Part shown: positions 8,134-17,368 of the stretch, piece by piece
Layout: each line of letters opens with the position of its first letter
Position numbering within the stretch: position 1 is the stretch's first letter
Source: Salinarimonas ramus
Lineage (GTDB): Bacteria; Pseudomonadota; Alphaproteobacteria; Rhizobiales; Beijerinckiaceae
Length of the DNA: 64,000 nucleotides
Assembly (NCBI RefSeq): GCF_014645695.1
Contig: NZ_BMMF01000016.1
Coordinates: 1-64,000 of the forward strand
Reading direction: 5' to 3'
Program-made: the position numbers and the translations under genes
The notes under the pieces: model-generated
The model's input: the letters and a program-made list of their open reading frames with translations, nothing else
What the model was told of the DNA's origin: nothing
The model's database searches: none

Positions 8134-9195
8134 TCACTGGAGCATGCGCTCTTCCATCGGCGGCAGGAACTCCGACGTGAACACGTCGTCGAGGGCCGGC
8201 CGGTTCTGGAAGTCGAAGGTGAGGTCGATCTGCTCGAGCGCCCGCTCGTAGCGCTCGGCGTCGATGTCGCCGAAGCCGTTGGCGGCGACCTCCTCGGTGA
8301 GGATGTTGTTGTCGATCGTCATCTGCCAGCGGTCGGCCTCGACCTCCTGGCGGGCGACGTCGTTGTACTGCACGACGTAGCCGGCGCCCTCGGTCGGGTT
8401 GGCGATCGTGTCCTCGAGCCCGCGGATGAAGGCGCGCAGGAAGCCGGCGACGGCCTCGGGGTTCTCCTCCATGAACTCGGGCTTGGCCATGATCACGTTG
8501 CCGTAGAGCTCGACGCCGTAATCGCCCATGTTGAGGACGACGATGTCCTCCATCGGCACGCCGCGGGCGGCGAGGTTGATGGCCGACGACATGGCGAAGC
8601 CGAACACCGCGTCCACCTCGCCCTGGGCGAGCATGGGCTCGCGCACGGGGAAGCCGACGTTCTCGAAGGTCATCTCCCAGGCGGCCTCGTCGATGTCGTT
8701 GACGTCCTTGAAGATCGGCCACTGGGCATAGGCCGCGTCCGCCTCCGGCGCGCCGAAGGTCTTGCCGCGCAGGCTCTCGAGATCCTCGGTGATGCCGCGA
8801 GAGGCGCGCCCGACGATGGCGAAGGCCGGCTTGTTGTAGACCATGGCCACCGCCTTCACCGGCACGGAATCGGGCGAGGAGCGGTAGCGGATCAGCGAGT
8901 TGAAGTCGCCGAAGGCCATGTCGTAGGGGCCGGACGCCACGCGGTTGATGGATTCGACCGAGCCGGCGCCGGCGTCGATGGTGACGTCGAGGCCCTCCTC
9001 CTCGAAATAGCCCTTCTCGAGGGCCGCGAGGAACGGCGCGGACGGTCCCTCGAAGCGCCAGTCGAGGGAGAACCGAACGGGGGTCAGGCCATCCTGCGCG
9101 ACCGCGGGGGCGGTGGCGAGGCCGGCGAGCGCGACGCCGGCGGCGAAGGCGGCGACGAGGCTGCGGCGGGTGAGGGTGGCGAGGGCGAAGGTCAT
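8134..9195 (-). CDS. ABC transporter substrate-binding protein (NMT1/THI5-like)
   Basis: A 353-residue periplasmic protein with a twin-arginine-like start 'TRRSLVAAFAAG' and cleavage near 'APAVAQD' (residue 34). The mature part has the NMT1/THI5-like pattern: 'FSLDWRFEGPSAPFLAAL', 'GYFEEEGLDVTIDAG', and 'GPYDMAFGDFNSLI'. Members bind thiamine precursors, nitrate, alkanesulfonates or pyrimidines, so the ligand is open. No TPP riboswitch is visible upstream, which speaks weakly against thiamine use. Start ATG 9195 has AGGAG upstream. First gene of the importer operon. Confidence 0.87.
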   Translation of the reverse strand: MTFALATLTRRSLVAAFAAGVALAGLATAPAVAQDGLTPVRFSLDWRFEGPSAPFLAALEKGYFEEEGLDVTIDAGAGSVESINRVASGPYDMAFGDFNSLIRYRSSPDSVPVKAVAMVYNKPAFAIVGRASRGITEDLESLRGKTFGAPEADAAYAQWPIFKDVNDIDEAAWEMTFENVGFPVREPMLAQGEVDAVFGFAMSSAINLAARGVPMEDIVVLNMGDYGVELYGNVIMAKPEFMEENPEAVAGFLRAFIRGLEDTIANPTEGAGYVVQYNDVARQEVEADRWQMTIDNNILTEEVAANGFGDIDAERYERALEQIDLTFDFQNRPALDDVFTSEFLPPMEERMLQ

Positions 9196-9420
9196 GCGGC
9201 GGCGCTCCTGCGGACTCTGGCGGGTGGAACTTCTGGCTGGTCTCGTCCGGCGACCCTGGCAAGGGCCGTGCCGAACCGGGCGGGCGAGACCCGGCCCGCC
9301 CATGCAAGCACAAAGCTCCGCAGGGTCAAGGTCGATGCTGCATTCTTGGGCATATCCTATGGCCGCAGGCGCACAGCCGAGAGGCAGCCGCGCTCGTCGC
9401 CGAAGGCGTGCGGGGCGACC

Positions 9421-9468
9421 GCCTCACATGTCGCCTCACATGTCGCCTCACATGTCGCCTCACATGCC
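9421..9468. repeat. Four tandem copies of a 12-bp unit
   Basis: On the minus strand the unit reads CATGTGAGGCGA. Three copies are exact and the fourth, at 9457-9468, has one change. The true stop of the DUF2336 gene lies inside the fourth copy. Because the unit is 12 bases, each further copy repeats an in-frame ATG-TGA. It looks like slippage expansion at the 3' end of the gene. Confidence 0.9.
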
Positions 9469-10587
9469 GCCCGGCATGCCGCCGTTGCCGCCTGCGCGGC
9501 CGAAACGCTCGCGGGTGGCGGCGAAGCGCAGGACGCGCTGGGCGCTCTGCACGGAGAGGCGCTCGAAGCTCTCGAAGGCCGCCTGCGTCAGCTCCAGCGG
9601 CGGCGTGCGGCCGGCCTTCTTGGTGAGCAGGAGCTTCAGCGTGCCCCAGGTGAAGTCCACTGCGCGCACGACGAAGAGCAGCCCCTCCCAGTCCGGCGCG
9701 TGATAGGCGTTGGCCACCATCCGCACCGGGATGCCGGCGAGATGCGCGATTGCCGCGAGGCCGTCCTCGATGCGGTTGCGGTTGATCCAGTCGACGACGT
9801 CGCGCTCCTCGATGGGGCGCGTGCGGGCGCGGGCGCGCACGAAGTCGGTGGAGCCGACGAGGTCGGCCTTGGCCACCTCCGGCGCGTCGGTGTCCGCCAT
9901 GCGGCGGGCGAGGTCCTCGACGACGGCGTCGATGGCGCGCTGCATGCGCTGGCCGAGCTCGTCCTGGAGCGTCTCGCGGACCTTCTCGCGGGCGATCTCC
10001 ACGAGCTGCGTCACCTGCTCCGCCGAGAGGTGGCTGCGCGCTTCCAGCACCTCCTGGAGATCGGAATCGGCGCGGGCGCGCTCGACCAACGCGGTGAAGC
10101 CCTCCGGCGAGAACCGCGCGCCCTCGTTGTCGGCGACGGAGCGCACGACGACCGTGTCGCCGCGGTCGATCAGCACGTCGGTGAGGCGCTCGGAGAGGCG
10201 CGGGCGGCGCGACAGAGCGAGGAGATGCGCCTGGCCCTTGCTGGAGGCGACGGCGACGAGATCCTCCTCGGACAGCCGCACGCTGCGCGTCAGCACCGGC
10301 GCCGCCACCGCGACCTCGTCGTCGAAGGCGAGGTCGCGCACCACCTTGCGCGGCGCCATCGCCTGGTCGGCCAGGCGCTCGGAGAGCTCGATGCGGGCGC
10401 GGAACTCGAGGTTCCGCGCAAGGCGCAGGATCACCTCGTCGAAGGCGCCGACGTGCTCCTCCTCGAGATCGGGCGCCTTCTCGAGAAAGAGGTTCGTCAC
10501 CTTGCGCAGCATGGCCGTCCGGCGTCGCGCGTCGGCGTTCGACACGATGTCGTCGATCTCGTCGATCACGCTGATCAATGCCGCCAT
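9460..10587 (-). CDS. DUF2336 domain-containing protein
   Basis: A 375-residue, almost wholly helical protein matching DUF2336, a family common in Alphaproteobacteria. Helical repeats run through most of the chain, for example 'RRRTAMLRKVTNLFLEKAP' near residue 20 and 'VVVRSVADNEGARFS' near 145, the latter like HEAT-type leucine-rich variant repeats. No catalytic motif is visible. The last residues are a glycine/methionine tail (GGNGGMPGGM) that arose next to the tandem repeat. It is divergent from thpR across 93 bases. A scaffold or regulatory role is likely but unproven. Confidence 0.8.
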   Translation of the reverse strand: MAALISVIDEIDDIVSNADARRRTAMLRKVTNLFLEKAPDLEEEHVGAFDEVILRLARNLEFRARIELSERLADQAMAPRKVVRDLAFDDEVAVAAPVLTRSVRLSEEDLVAVASSKGQAHLLALSRRPRLSERLTDVLIDRGDTVVVRSVADNEGARFSPEGFTALVERARADSDLQEVLEARSHLSAEQVTQLVEIAREKVRETLQDELGQRMQRAIDAVVEDLARRMADTDAPEVAKADLVGSTDFVRARARTRPIEERDVVDWINRNRIEDGLAAIAHLAGIPVRMVANAYHAPDWEGLLFVVRAVDFTWGTLKLLLTKKAGRTPPLELTQAAFESFERLSVQSAQRVLRFAATRERFGRAGGNGGMPGGM

Positions 10588-10680
10588 GTCGAACCTGTGG
10601 GCTCCTCTCGCGGACGATCAGGACATAAAGTCCTTGAGAAATTGTGAAATCGCCGGGAATACCGGCAGAGGGGGTGAGCG

Positions 10681-11217
10681 ATGCCGCGCCTGTTCGTGGG
10701 GCTCGAGATCCCGGAAGACGTCGTCTCGGCGCTCGCCGCCTGCCGCGGCGGATTGCCGGGGGCGCGCTGGGTGGAGCCGGAGAATTATCACGTCACGCTG
10801 CGCTTCATCGGCGACGTGGACGCCGACGTGGCGGAGGACGTCTACGCGCTCCTCGCCGAGGCGCGGGCGCGCGCGCCCGTCGAGATCGTGCTCGACGGGC
10901 TCGGCTGCTTCGGGGGCGACAAGCCCCATGCCGTCTTCGCCGAGGTGCACGCGAGCGAGGCGCTCGTCGCGCTGCACGAGGAGACCGAGCGGCTGGTGCG
11001 GCGCGCGGGGCTCGCGCCGGAGCGCCGCAAGTTCAAGCCGCACGTGACGCTCGCGCGCCTGCGGCAGGCCGCGCCCGGGGACGTCGCCGCCTGGATCGAG
11101 GCGCGCGCGCCCTTCGAGCGCCTGAGCTTCTCCGCCGAGCGCATCGCCGTCTTCTCCGCCCGCGAGCAGACCGGCGGCGGTCCCTACGTCGTCGAGGCGG
11201 CCTTCCCCATGGCGTGA
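10681..11217 (+). CDS. thpR: RNA 2',3'-cyclic phosphodiesterase
   Basis: A 178-residue 2H phosphoesterase. The two H-x-T-x motifs are HVTL at residues 37-40 and HVTL at 121-124, spaced as in ThpR/LigT. The chain begins 'MPRLFVGLEIPED' and contains 'WVEPENYHVTLRFIG', typical of the family. The enzyme opens 2',3'-cyclic phosphates on RNA ends to 2'-phosphates. Monocistronic, followed by a 124-base gap before a LysE exporter. Usual length for the family. Confidence 0.92.
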   Translation: MPRLFVGLEIPEDVVSALAACRGGLPGARWVEPENYHVTLRFIGDVDADVAEDVYALLAEARARAPVEIVLDGLGCFGGDKPHAVFAEVHASEALVALHEETERLVRRAGLAPERRKFKPHVTLARLRQAAPGDVAAWIEARAPFERLSFSAERIAVFSAREQTGGGPYVVEAAFPMA

Positions 11218-11341
11218 TCGCCCGGCGGGCGCATCCCAGCCCTGCGCCCCGTGCGGTTGCCGTTGCCAGACGCGGCGGCTCTCATGCACGAACGGCCACG
11301 CTCGCCCGAGCGGGCGGACGCATAAGAGGGGGGAGCCGCAC

Positions 11342-11956
11342 ATGGAGACGACGCTCGCCTCCCTCGCGGCGCTCGCGGGGGCGATGGCGCTCCTCGCCGC
11401 GACGCCGAGCGTCAGCGTGCTCGCGGTGACGGCGCGCGCGGCCTCCGGGGGCTTCGCGCACGGGGCGGCGACGTCGCTCGGGATCGTCGCGGGCGACGTG
11501 GTCTGGCTGCTGGTCGCTCTGTTCGGGCTCGAGCTCCTCGATCGAGCGCTCGGCGACAGCGCCTATCTCGTGCGCTGGGCGGGCGCGGCCTACGTGATCT
11601 GGATCGGCGTCGCGCTCCTGCGCGCCGGCGCCCCGGGCCCTGCCGAGAGGAGCGGCGCCGGATCGCTCGCGGGCAGCGCGCTCGCGGGGCTCACCATCAC
11701 GCTCGCCGACCAGAAGGCGGTCCTGTTCTATCTGGGCTTCCTGCCCGCCTTCGTCTCCCTCGATAGCATCGGTGCGGGGGAAATCGCGCTCCTCGTCCTC
11801 GTCATCGCCGTGGCGGTGGGCGCGGTGAAGCTCGTCTACGCGGCGCTGGCCGCGCGAGCCGGTGCCGCCCTCGGAGCGCGTGCCGGGCTCTGGCTCGGCC
11901 GCCTCGCGGGCGGCGTGCTGATCCTGGTGGGCGTCGCGCTCCTGGTGCGAGCCTGA
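11342..11956 (+). CDS. LysE/RhtB family exporter
   Basis: A 204-residue membrane protein with about six hydrophobic helices. It keeps family marks: 'ATPSVSVLAVTARAASGGF' after the first helix, 'GIVAGDVVWLL', 'VRWAGAAYVIWIGVALLRAG', and 'LADQKAVLFYLGFLPAFV' in the fourth helix region. LysE/RhtB proteins export amino acids such as lysine, threonine or homoserine; the substrate cannot be told here. A bidirectional terminator follows at once. Confidence 0.88.
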   Translation: METTLASLAALAGAMALLAATPSVSVLAVTARAASGGFAHGAATSLGIVAGDVVWLLVALFGLELLDRALGDSAYLVRWAGAAYVIWIGVALLRAGAPGPAERSGAGSLAGSALAGLTITLADQKAVLFYLGFLPAFVSLDSIGAGEIALLVLVIAVAVGAVKLVYAALAARAGAALGARAGLWLGRLAGGVLILVGVALLVRA

Positions 11957-11962
11957 AACGAG

Positions 11963-11995
11963 ACGAGCCCGGCGCTGCGGCCGGGCTCGTTTCTT
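11963..11995 (+). terminator. Bidirectional terminator between lysE-like gene and gcvPB
   Basis: An 11-bp perfect stem ACGAGCCCGGC / GCCGGGCTCGT with a 6-base loop, followed by TTTCTT on the plus strand. It sits 6 bases after the exporter stop and 30 bases beyond the gcvPB stop on the other strand, so it can serve both convergent genes. Confidence 0.88.
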
Positions 11996-12025
11996 CGCGA
12001 CAGGCCGTACGCTCGCGGCGACGCC

Positions 12026-13603
12026 TCACTCGGCCGCTTCGCGGACCGGCTGCGGCGGCGTCCAGCGCAGGATCGGCTGGCGCGCGGCGCGGGTCTCGTC
12101 GAGGCGCCGGCGCGGGGCATGGTAGGGCGCACCCGAGAAGCGGGCGGTCTCCCCCGCCTTCGCCGCCATGGCGAGATCGCGCAGCGCCGCCACGAACAGG
12201 TCGAGGGAGGCCTTCGATTCGCTCTCGGTGGGCTCGATCAGCATGGCCCCGTGGACGACGAGGGGGAAGTACATCGTCATCGGGTGGTAGCCCTCGTCGA
12301 TCATCGCCTTGGCGAAGTCGAGGGTGGAGACGCCCGTGTCCTTGAGCCATTCGTCGTCGAACAGCACCTCGTGCATGGACGGATGGTCGGGGAAGGGCAG
12401 GCTCATCAGGTCGACGAGGCCGGCGCGAATGTAGTTGGCGTTGAGTACCGCGTCCTCGGAGGCCTGCTTCATGCCGTCCGCGCCGTGGGAGAGCATGTAG
12501 GAGAGCGCGCGCACGTACATGCCCATCTGGCCGTGGAAGGCCGTGATGCGCCCGAACGGCGAGCCGTCCGGCGCGTCGCCCTCGTGCTCGACGAGGGTGA
12601 GCGACCCGTCCGCGCCCGCGGTGACGAAGGGCACCGGCGCGAAGGCCGCCAGACGCTCCGAGAGCACGACGGGGCCGGAGCCGGGCCCGCCGCCGCCATG
12701 GGGCGTCGAGAAGGTCTTGTGCAGGTTGATGTGCATGGCGTCGACGCCGAGATCGCCCGGGCGTGCCTTGCCGACGATGGCGTTGAAGTTCGCCCCGTCG
12801 CAATAGAAGTAGGCGCCGACCTCGTGGAGCGCCTGCGCGATCTCGACGATCTGCGGCTCGAACAGGCCGCAGGTGTTGGGGTTCGTCAGCATGATCGCGG
12901 CGACCTCCGGGCCGAGGAGCTCGCGCACGGCCTCGACGCGCACGGTGCCGTCCTCGGCGGCGGGGACCTCGCGGACCTTGAAGCCGAGGAGCGCGGCGGT
13001 GGCCGGGTTGGTCCCGTGGGCGCTCTCGGGCACGAGCACGACGTCGCGCGTCTCGTCCTCGCCCTTGGCCACGATGGCGGCCTTGATCGCCATCATCCCG
13101 CAGAGCTCGCCGTGCGCGCCCGCCTTGGGCGAGAGCGCCACCGTCGTCATGCCGGTGAGCGTGACGAGGTAGTGCGACAGCTCGTTCATCAGCGCGAGCG
13201 CACCCGGCACCGTGGAGACCGGCTGCAGCGGATGGACGTCGGAGAAGCCCGGCAAGCGGGCCATCTTCTCGTTGAGCCGGGCGTTGTGCTTCATGGTGCA
13301 CGAACCCAGCGGGAAGAGGCCGGTGTCGATGCCGTAGTTCTTCTGGGAGAGCTTGACGAAATGGCGCATCGTCTCGGGCTCGGAGAGCCCGGGAATGCCG
13401 ATCTCGCCCTCGCGCGCCAGGGCGCCCAGGCGCGGCGCGAAGTCCTCGGGCTCGTCGAGATCGACGCCGGTCGTGTCGTAGCGGCCGATCTCGAAGGACA
13501 GCGCCTCCTCCTGGATGAGGGCGCGGTTGCCGGTGAAGGTGCCGGCGGTCTCGGCCGCCTCGGCGGAGCCGGCGGCGGTGGGGCGTCCCTGACGGTTCAG
13601 CAT
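12026..13603 (-). CDS. gcvPB: Glycine dehydrogenase (decarboxylating) subunit 2
   Basis: A 525-residue PLP-binding half of a two-subunit P-protein. The cofactor lysine is K296 in 'LHKTFSTPHGGGGPGSG'. Also present are 'FPLGSCTMKHNARLNE', 'SAHGTNPATAALLGF' and 'GANFNAIVGKARPGD'. With GcvPA it decarboxylates glycine and loads the methylamine group onto the lipoyl arm of GcvH. It is the last gene of the gcv operon, set 274 bases after gcvPA with a repeat element in the gap, so its expression may depend on read-through. It ends at a shared terminator. Confidence 0.96.
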   Translation of the reverse strand: MLNRQGRPTAAGSAEAAETAGTFTGNRALIQEEALSFEIGRYDTTGVDLDEPEDFAPRLGALAREGEIGIPGLSEPETMRHFVKLSQKNYGIDTGLFPLGSCTMKHNARLNEKMARLPGFSDVHPLQPVSTVPGALALMNELSHYLVTLTGMTTVALSPKAGAHGELCGMMAIKAAIVAKGEDETRDVVLVPESAHGTNPATAALLGFKVREVPAAEDGTVRVEAVRELLGPEVAAIMLTNPNTCGLFEPQIVEIAQALHEVGAYFYCDGANFNAIVGKARPGDLGVDAMHINLHKTFSTPHGGGGPGSGPVVLSERLAAFAPVPFVTAGADGSLTLVEHEGDAPDGSPFGRITAFHGQMGMYVRALSYMLSHGADGMKQASEDAVLNANYIRAGLVDLMSLPFPDHPSMHEVLFDDEWLKDTGVSTLDFAKAMIDEGYHPMTMYFPLVVHGAMLIEPTESESKASLDLFVAALRDLAMAAKAGETARFSGAPYHAPRRRLDETRAARQPILRWTPPQPVREAAE

Positions 13604-13651
13604 GAGAGGGCTCCGCTAAAGGAATGTGTGCGATGGGGCGGCGCGGCGATC

Positions 13652-13853
13652 TCTCTCCTTCCCTGTAGGGGAAGGTGGCGCCGCGCGCAGCGCGGTGACG
13701 GATGGGGCGCGCGAAGCGCGTTCGGCGAAGCCGAATTCGACGGGTGAGATCGTGGGCCGCCCGGGCATTTCCGCTTCGCGGAACGCGTCGCTGCGCGCCG
13801 CGCCCCATCCGTCTCGGCTTCGCCAAGCCACTTTCCCCTACAGGGAAGGTGGT
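13652..13853. repeat. Composite palindromic repeat in the gcvPA-gcvPB gap
   Basis: Two outward arms of about 50 bases form an imperfect inverted repeat. The left arm holds CCTTCCCTGTAGGGGAAGG and later GACGGATGGGGCG (13699-13711). The right arm holds CGCCCCATCCGTC (13801-13813) and then CTTTCCCCTACAGGGAAGG. Each arm also contains its own CCCTGTAGGGG or CCCCTACAGGG palindrome. The inner segment differs and encodes nothing convincing. The layout resembles the dispersed extragenic palindromes of Rhizobiales genomes. The element could fold into a large cruciform RNA and modulate gcvPB. Confidence 0.75.
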
Positions 13854-13877
13854 CGGCCGAGCATGCGGGGCGGGGCA

Positions 13878-15221
13878 TCACGACAGCACCCCCTTCAGCC
13901 CGTCCACCAGCGCGGTGCGATCCTCGTCGGTGTTCACCTCCGTCGAGGCGACCAGCAGCAGATCGTCCAGCCCGGAGGCCGGCGCGAGGCGCGAATAGGG
14001 CACGCCGGCGAGCACGCCCTCGTTCGCGAGGCGCTCCACCACGTCCGCCGCGGGCTTGGAAAGCTTCAGCGTGATCTCGTTGAAGAAGGTCTCGTTGACG
14101 ACCTCCACCCCCGGCACGCCGGCGAGCCGGTCCGCCAGCTTCACGGCGTTGGCGTGGTTGATCCGCGCCAGCCGCTGGAGGCCGACCTGGCCCAGCAGCG
14201 TCATGTGGATGGTGAAGGCGAGGCAGCACAGGCCCGAATTCGTGCAGATGTTGGAGGTCGCCTTGTCGCGGCGGATGTGCTGCTCGCGCGTCGAGAGCGT
14301 CAGCACGAAGCCGCGGCGCCCTTCCGAATCCACCGTCTCGCCGCACAGGCGCCCGGGCATCTGGCGCACGTGCTTGTGGCGCGCGGCGAAGAGGCCGACG
14401 TACGGACCGCCGAAATTGAGCGCGTTGCCGATCGACTGGCCCTCGCCCACGACGATGTCCGCGCCCATGGCGCCCGGCGGCGTCACGAGGCCGAGCGAGA
14501 CGACCTCCGTGAAGACCGCGATGAGGAGCGCGCCCGCCGCATGCGCCGCGTCGGCGATCTTGCGCAGATCGCGCAGGTTGCCGAACACGTCGGGCGTCTG
14601 CACGACGACGCAGGACGTCTCCTTGTCGATCCTCGAGACGATGTCCTCCGCGGCCGTCACGTCCGCGGGCAGCCGCTCGACGCGATCGTTCGACATCTCG
14701 CAGAGCGTCTCGATCACCTCGGCGTAATGCGGATGCAGCCCGCCCGAGAGGATCGCCTTGTCACGCTTGGTGACGCGATGCGCCATCAGCACGGCCTCGC
14801 CGGCGGCGGTGGAGCCGTCGTACATGGAGGCGTTGGCCACATCCATGCCGGTGAGCGCGGCCACCTGCGTCTGGAACTCGAACAGGTATTGCAGCGTGCC
14901 CTGCGCGATCTCGGGCTGATAGGGCGTGTAGCTCGTCAGGAACTCGGAGCGCTGGATCAGGTGGTCGACGGAGGCCGGCACATGGTGCTTGTAGGCGCCC
15001 GCGCCCACGAAGAACGGCACCGAGGAAGCGGTCGTGTTCCGCGCGGCCATGCGCCCGAGGATGCGCTCGACCTCGAGCTCGCCCTTGCGGCGGGGCAGAT
15101 CGAGAGGCTCGGTGAGGAGCTTGTCCGCGGGGACGTCGGCGAAGAGGTCGTCGATCGTGGCGACGCCCACCTTCGCGAGCATCTCGGCGCGGTCGTCGGG
15201 GGAAAGCGGGAGGTAGCGCAT
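13878..15221 (-). CDS. gcvPA: Glycine dehydrogenase (decarboxylating) subunit 1
   Basis: A 447-residue P-protein subunit. Family marks include '[20 protein letters not shown]' at the start, '[18 protein letters not shown]' near residue 95, '[17 protein letters not shown]' and '[20 protein letters not shown]' near 270. It forms the P-protein heterodimer with GcvPB. The gene starts 16 bases after the osmC-like stop, within the riboswitch-controlled operon. Length is normal. Confidence 0.96.
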   Translation of the reverse strand: MRYLPLSPDDRAEMLAKVGVATIDDLFADVPADKLLTEPLDLPRRKGELEVERILGRMAARNTTASSVPFFVGAGAYKHHVPASVDHLIQRSEFLTSYTPYQPEIAQGTLQYLFEFQTQVAALTGMDVANASMYDGSTAAGEAVLMAHRVTKRDKAILSGGLHPHYAEVIETLCEMSNDRVERLPADVTAAEDIVSRIDKETSCVVVQTPDVFGNLRDLRKIADAAHAAGALLIAVFTEVVSLGLVTPPGAMGADIVVGEGQSIGNALNFGGPYVGLFAARHKHVRQMPGRLCGETVDSEGRRGFVLTLSTREQHIRRDKATSNICTNSGLCCLAFTIHMTLLGQVGLQRLARINHANAVKLADRLAGVPGVEVVNETFFNEITLKLSKPAADVVERLANEGVLAGVPYSRLAPASGLDDLLLVASTEVNTDEDRTALVDGLKGVLS

Positions 15222-15237
15222 GGGGCTTGCCGTCTCG

Positions 15238-15726
15238 TCAGGTGTGATCGTCGAGGCCCGCCACCACGATGCGGGTGCGGACGGAATTGGCGATGAAGCA
15301 CTCGCGGTGGGCGAGGTGGTGCATGTCGGCGATGGTCGCCGCGTCGGGGCGGCGCGGGCCGTCCCAGGCGATCCGCGGATCGAGCACGACCCGCGAGACC
15401 CAGAGCTTGCCGTCGGCGTTCGGCGTCATCTCGCCCGTCGCGTCGTCCTCGTAGGCGTCGACGAGGAAGCGCTTCTTCGCCGCGATGGCGAGGAAGGTGA
15501 GCATGTGGCAGCTGGCGATCGCCGCGACGAAGGCCTCCTCCGGATCGACCGCATCGGCGTGCGACCAGGGGAAGGGAACGTTCAAAGGCGAGGCGGAGGC
15601 GCGTATCTCGATGCCGCCGTCGAAGATCCAGACGTGGCCGCGATCGTAGGCGGCGCCGAGGAAGTCGCCGTCCCCGCGTGCCCAGTGCACGCGCGCGCCG
15701 TAGTGATGGCCGGCCTCCGCGCTCAT
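15238..15726 (-). CDS. OsmC family peroxiredoxin-like protein
   Basis: A 162-residue OsmC-fold protein. Motifs: '[24 protein letters not shown]', then '[15 protein letters not shown]' carrying the first active cysteine, and '[13 protein letters not shown]' near the C-terminus carrying the second. The two cysteines and the Glu are those used by Ohr/OsmC proteins to reduce organic hydroperoxides. It lies between gcvH and gcvPA, 13 and 16 bases from them, so it is under glycine riboswitch control. That is an odd partner for glycine cleavage and may protect the lipoyl or thiol chemistry of the system. Confidence 0.9.
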   Translation of the reverse strand: MSAEAGHHYGARVHWARGDGDFLGAAYDRGHVWIFDGGIEIRASASPLNVPFPWSHADAVDPEEAFVAAIASCHMLTFLAIAAKKRFLVDAYEDDATGEMTPNADGKLWVSRVVLDPRIAWDGPRRPDAATIADMHHLAHRECFIANSVRTRIVVAGLDDHT

Positions 15727-15739
15727 CGCCGCTCTCGCC

Positions 15740-16114
15740 TCACGAGATCGACTTCACGTAGGTCTCGTAATCCGCCTCGCTCATCAGCTCGTCGAGCTGA
15801 GCGGTGTCGGACAGCTTGACCTTCACGAACCAGCCCTTGCCGAGCGGGTCCTCGTTGATCATCGCCGGCGTGCCCTCGAGCTCGCCGTTGACCTCGACGA
15901 CCTCGCCGGAGACAGGGGCGTAGACCTCGGACGCCGCCTTGACGCTCTCCACCACCGCCGCCTCACCGCCCTTCTCGAGCGCCTTGCCGGTCTCGGGCAG
16001 CTCGACGTAGACGACGTCGCCGAGCTGGCCCTGTGCGTAGTCGGTGATGCCGACGGTGCCCACGTCGCCCTCGACGCGGATGTATTCGTGGTCTTTCGTG
16101 AAGTAGACGGTCAT
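15740..16114 (-). CDS. gcvH: Glycine cleavage system H protein
   Basis: A 124-residue lipoyl carrier protein. The lipoylated lysine is K59 in '[14 protein letters not shown]'. The chain runs '[21 protein letters not shown]' at the start and '[13 protein letters not shown]' near the end. It shuttles the methylamine group between P, T and L proteins. Start ATG 16114 is the only sensible one; the open frame continuing upstream is an overlap with gcvT sequence. It lies 38 bases after gcvT. Confidence 0.97.
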   Translation of the reverse strand: MTVYFTKDHEYIRVEGDVGTVGITDYAQGQLGDVVYVELPETGKALEKGGEAAVVESVKAASEVYAPVSGEVVEVNGELEGTPAMINEDPLGKGWFVKVKLSDTAQLDELMSEADYETYVKSIS

Positions 16115-16152
16115 GACGGGGCTCCGGAGAAGTTCTCGACTGTCGTTGCCGC

Positions 16153-17301
16153 TCAGCGCTTGAACCGCGCCGGGGTGAAGGGGAGGGGGGCGACGAGGCC
16201 GACGAGGGCCTTGCCGCGCACCACGCAATGCAGCGCCCGGCCGATCTCGGCCATGTCGGGGCGGACGTAGCCCATGACGATCGGCCGCTCGACGCTCGGC
16301 CCGAAGCCGCCCGAGGTGACGACGCCCACGCCCTCGCCGTCCGGCGTCGTGATCGCGGCGCCCTCGCGCGCCGGCGCGCGGCCTTCGAGCGCGATGCCGA
16401 TGCGGACCCGAGCCGGGCCCTCGGCGAGCTCGCGCTGGATGCGGGCGGCGCCGGGGAAGCCGCCCTCCTCGCGCCGCCGCTTCTGGATCGACCAGACGAG
16501 CCCGGCCTCGACGGGGCTCGTGGTGGTGTCGATGTCGTGGCCGTAGAGGCACAGGCCCGCCTCCAGGCGCAGGCTGTCGCGCGCGCCGAGCCCGATGGGC
16601 TTCACCCGCTCGTCGGCGAGGAGCGCGTCCCACAGAGCCGGCGCGTCCGCGGCGGCGACGGAGATCTCCCAGCCGTCCTCGCCGGTATAGCCGGAGCGCG
16701 AGACGAGGACGTCGTGGCCGTGGAGCGAGAGGCGCGCCGTGCGCATGAAGGTCAGCGCGACCGCGTCCGCCGCGCCGGCATCCGCCATCACCGCCTCCGC
16801 GGCGGGGCCCTGGAGGGCGAGGAGCGCGCGGTCGTCGTGGCGTTCGAGGCGCACGTTGGCCGGCAGGCGCGCGGCCATGTGGGCGTAGTCGCCCTCCTTG
16901 GTGCCGGCGTTGACGACGAGATGGAGCTTGCCCTGGTCCGCCTCGGCGGTGGGGCGCGAGACCATCAGGTCGTCGAGGATGCCGCCCTCGTCGGTGAGGA
17001 GCTGGGTGTAGCGCTGCTGGCCGGGCTTGAGCTCGAGGATCGCCGCGGGAACCAGCGTCTCGAGGGCGCGGGCGGTGGTCTCGTGGTCGGGGCCGACGAG
17101 CGTCGCCTGGCCCATGTGCGACACGTCGAACAGGCCCGCCTGCGCACGCGTCCACAGATGCTCGGCGAGAATGCCGGCGGGATATTGCACGGGCATGGCG
17201 TAGCCCGCGAAGGGCACGATACGGGCCCCCGCGGCGACATGGCTCGCGTGGAGCGGCGTATGCAGGAGCGTCTCGCCGGAACCGGCCTGGCTGTCGGCCA
17301 T
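16153..17301 (-). CDS. gcvT: Glycine cleavage system T protein (aminomethyltransferase)
   Basis: A 382-residue tetrahydrofolate-dependent aminomethyltransferase. Characteristic pieces: '[17 protein letters not shown]' near residue 35, '[17 protein letters not shown]', '[11 protein letters not shown]' in the middle and '[21 protein letters not shown]'. It releases ammonia and transfers the C1 unit to THF. First gene of the gcv operon, with its leader holding a tandem glycine riboswitch. Confidence 0.96.
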   Translation of the reverse strand: MADSQAGSGETLLHTPLHASHVAAGARIVPFAGYAMPVQYPAGILAEHLWTRAQAGLFDVSHMGQATLVGPDHETTARALETLVPAAILELKPGQQRYTQLLTDEGGILDDLMVSRPTAEADQGKLHLVVNAGTKEGDYAHMAARLPANVRLERHDDRALLALQGPAAEAVMADAGAADAVALTFMRTARLSLHGHDVLVSRSGYTGEDGWEISVAAADAPALWDALLADERVKPIGLGARDSLRLEAGLCLYGHDIDTTTSPVEAGLVWSIQKRRREEGGFPGAARIQRELAEGPARVRIGIALEGRAPAREGAAITTPDGEGVGVVTSGGFGPSVERPIVMGYVRPDMAEIGRALHCVVRGKALVGLVAPLPFTPARFKR

Positions 17302-17368
17302 GTCGTGCCTCTCGATCGATCGTGAGCGGGCGCGCCGACGGCTCCTCGTGAAGCCTTCGCTGCGCGCC

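Noticed and set aside
9196-9459. TPP riboswitch upstream of the NMT1/THI5-like binding protein
   Set aside because: The conserved CTGAGA and ACCTGATC-type elements are not present on the coding strand.
9421-9468. CRISPR array
   Set aside because: The 12-base units are directly adjacent, with no spacers and no cas genes near.
8011-10647. An 878-codon plus frame opposite the ABC binding-protein and DUF2336 genes
   Set aside because: It covers the noncoding gap and both real genes, and contains only Glu/Gly/Arg-rich low-complexity sequence plus the tandem repeat.
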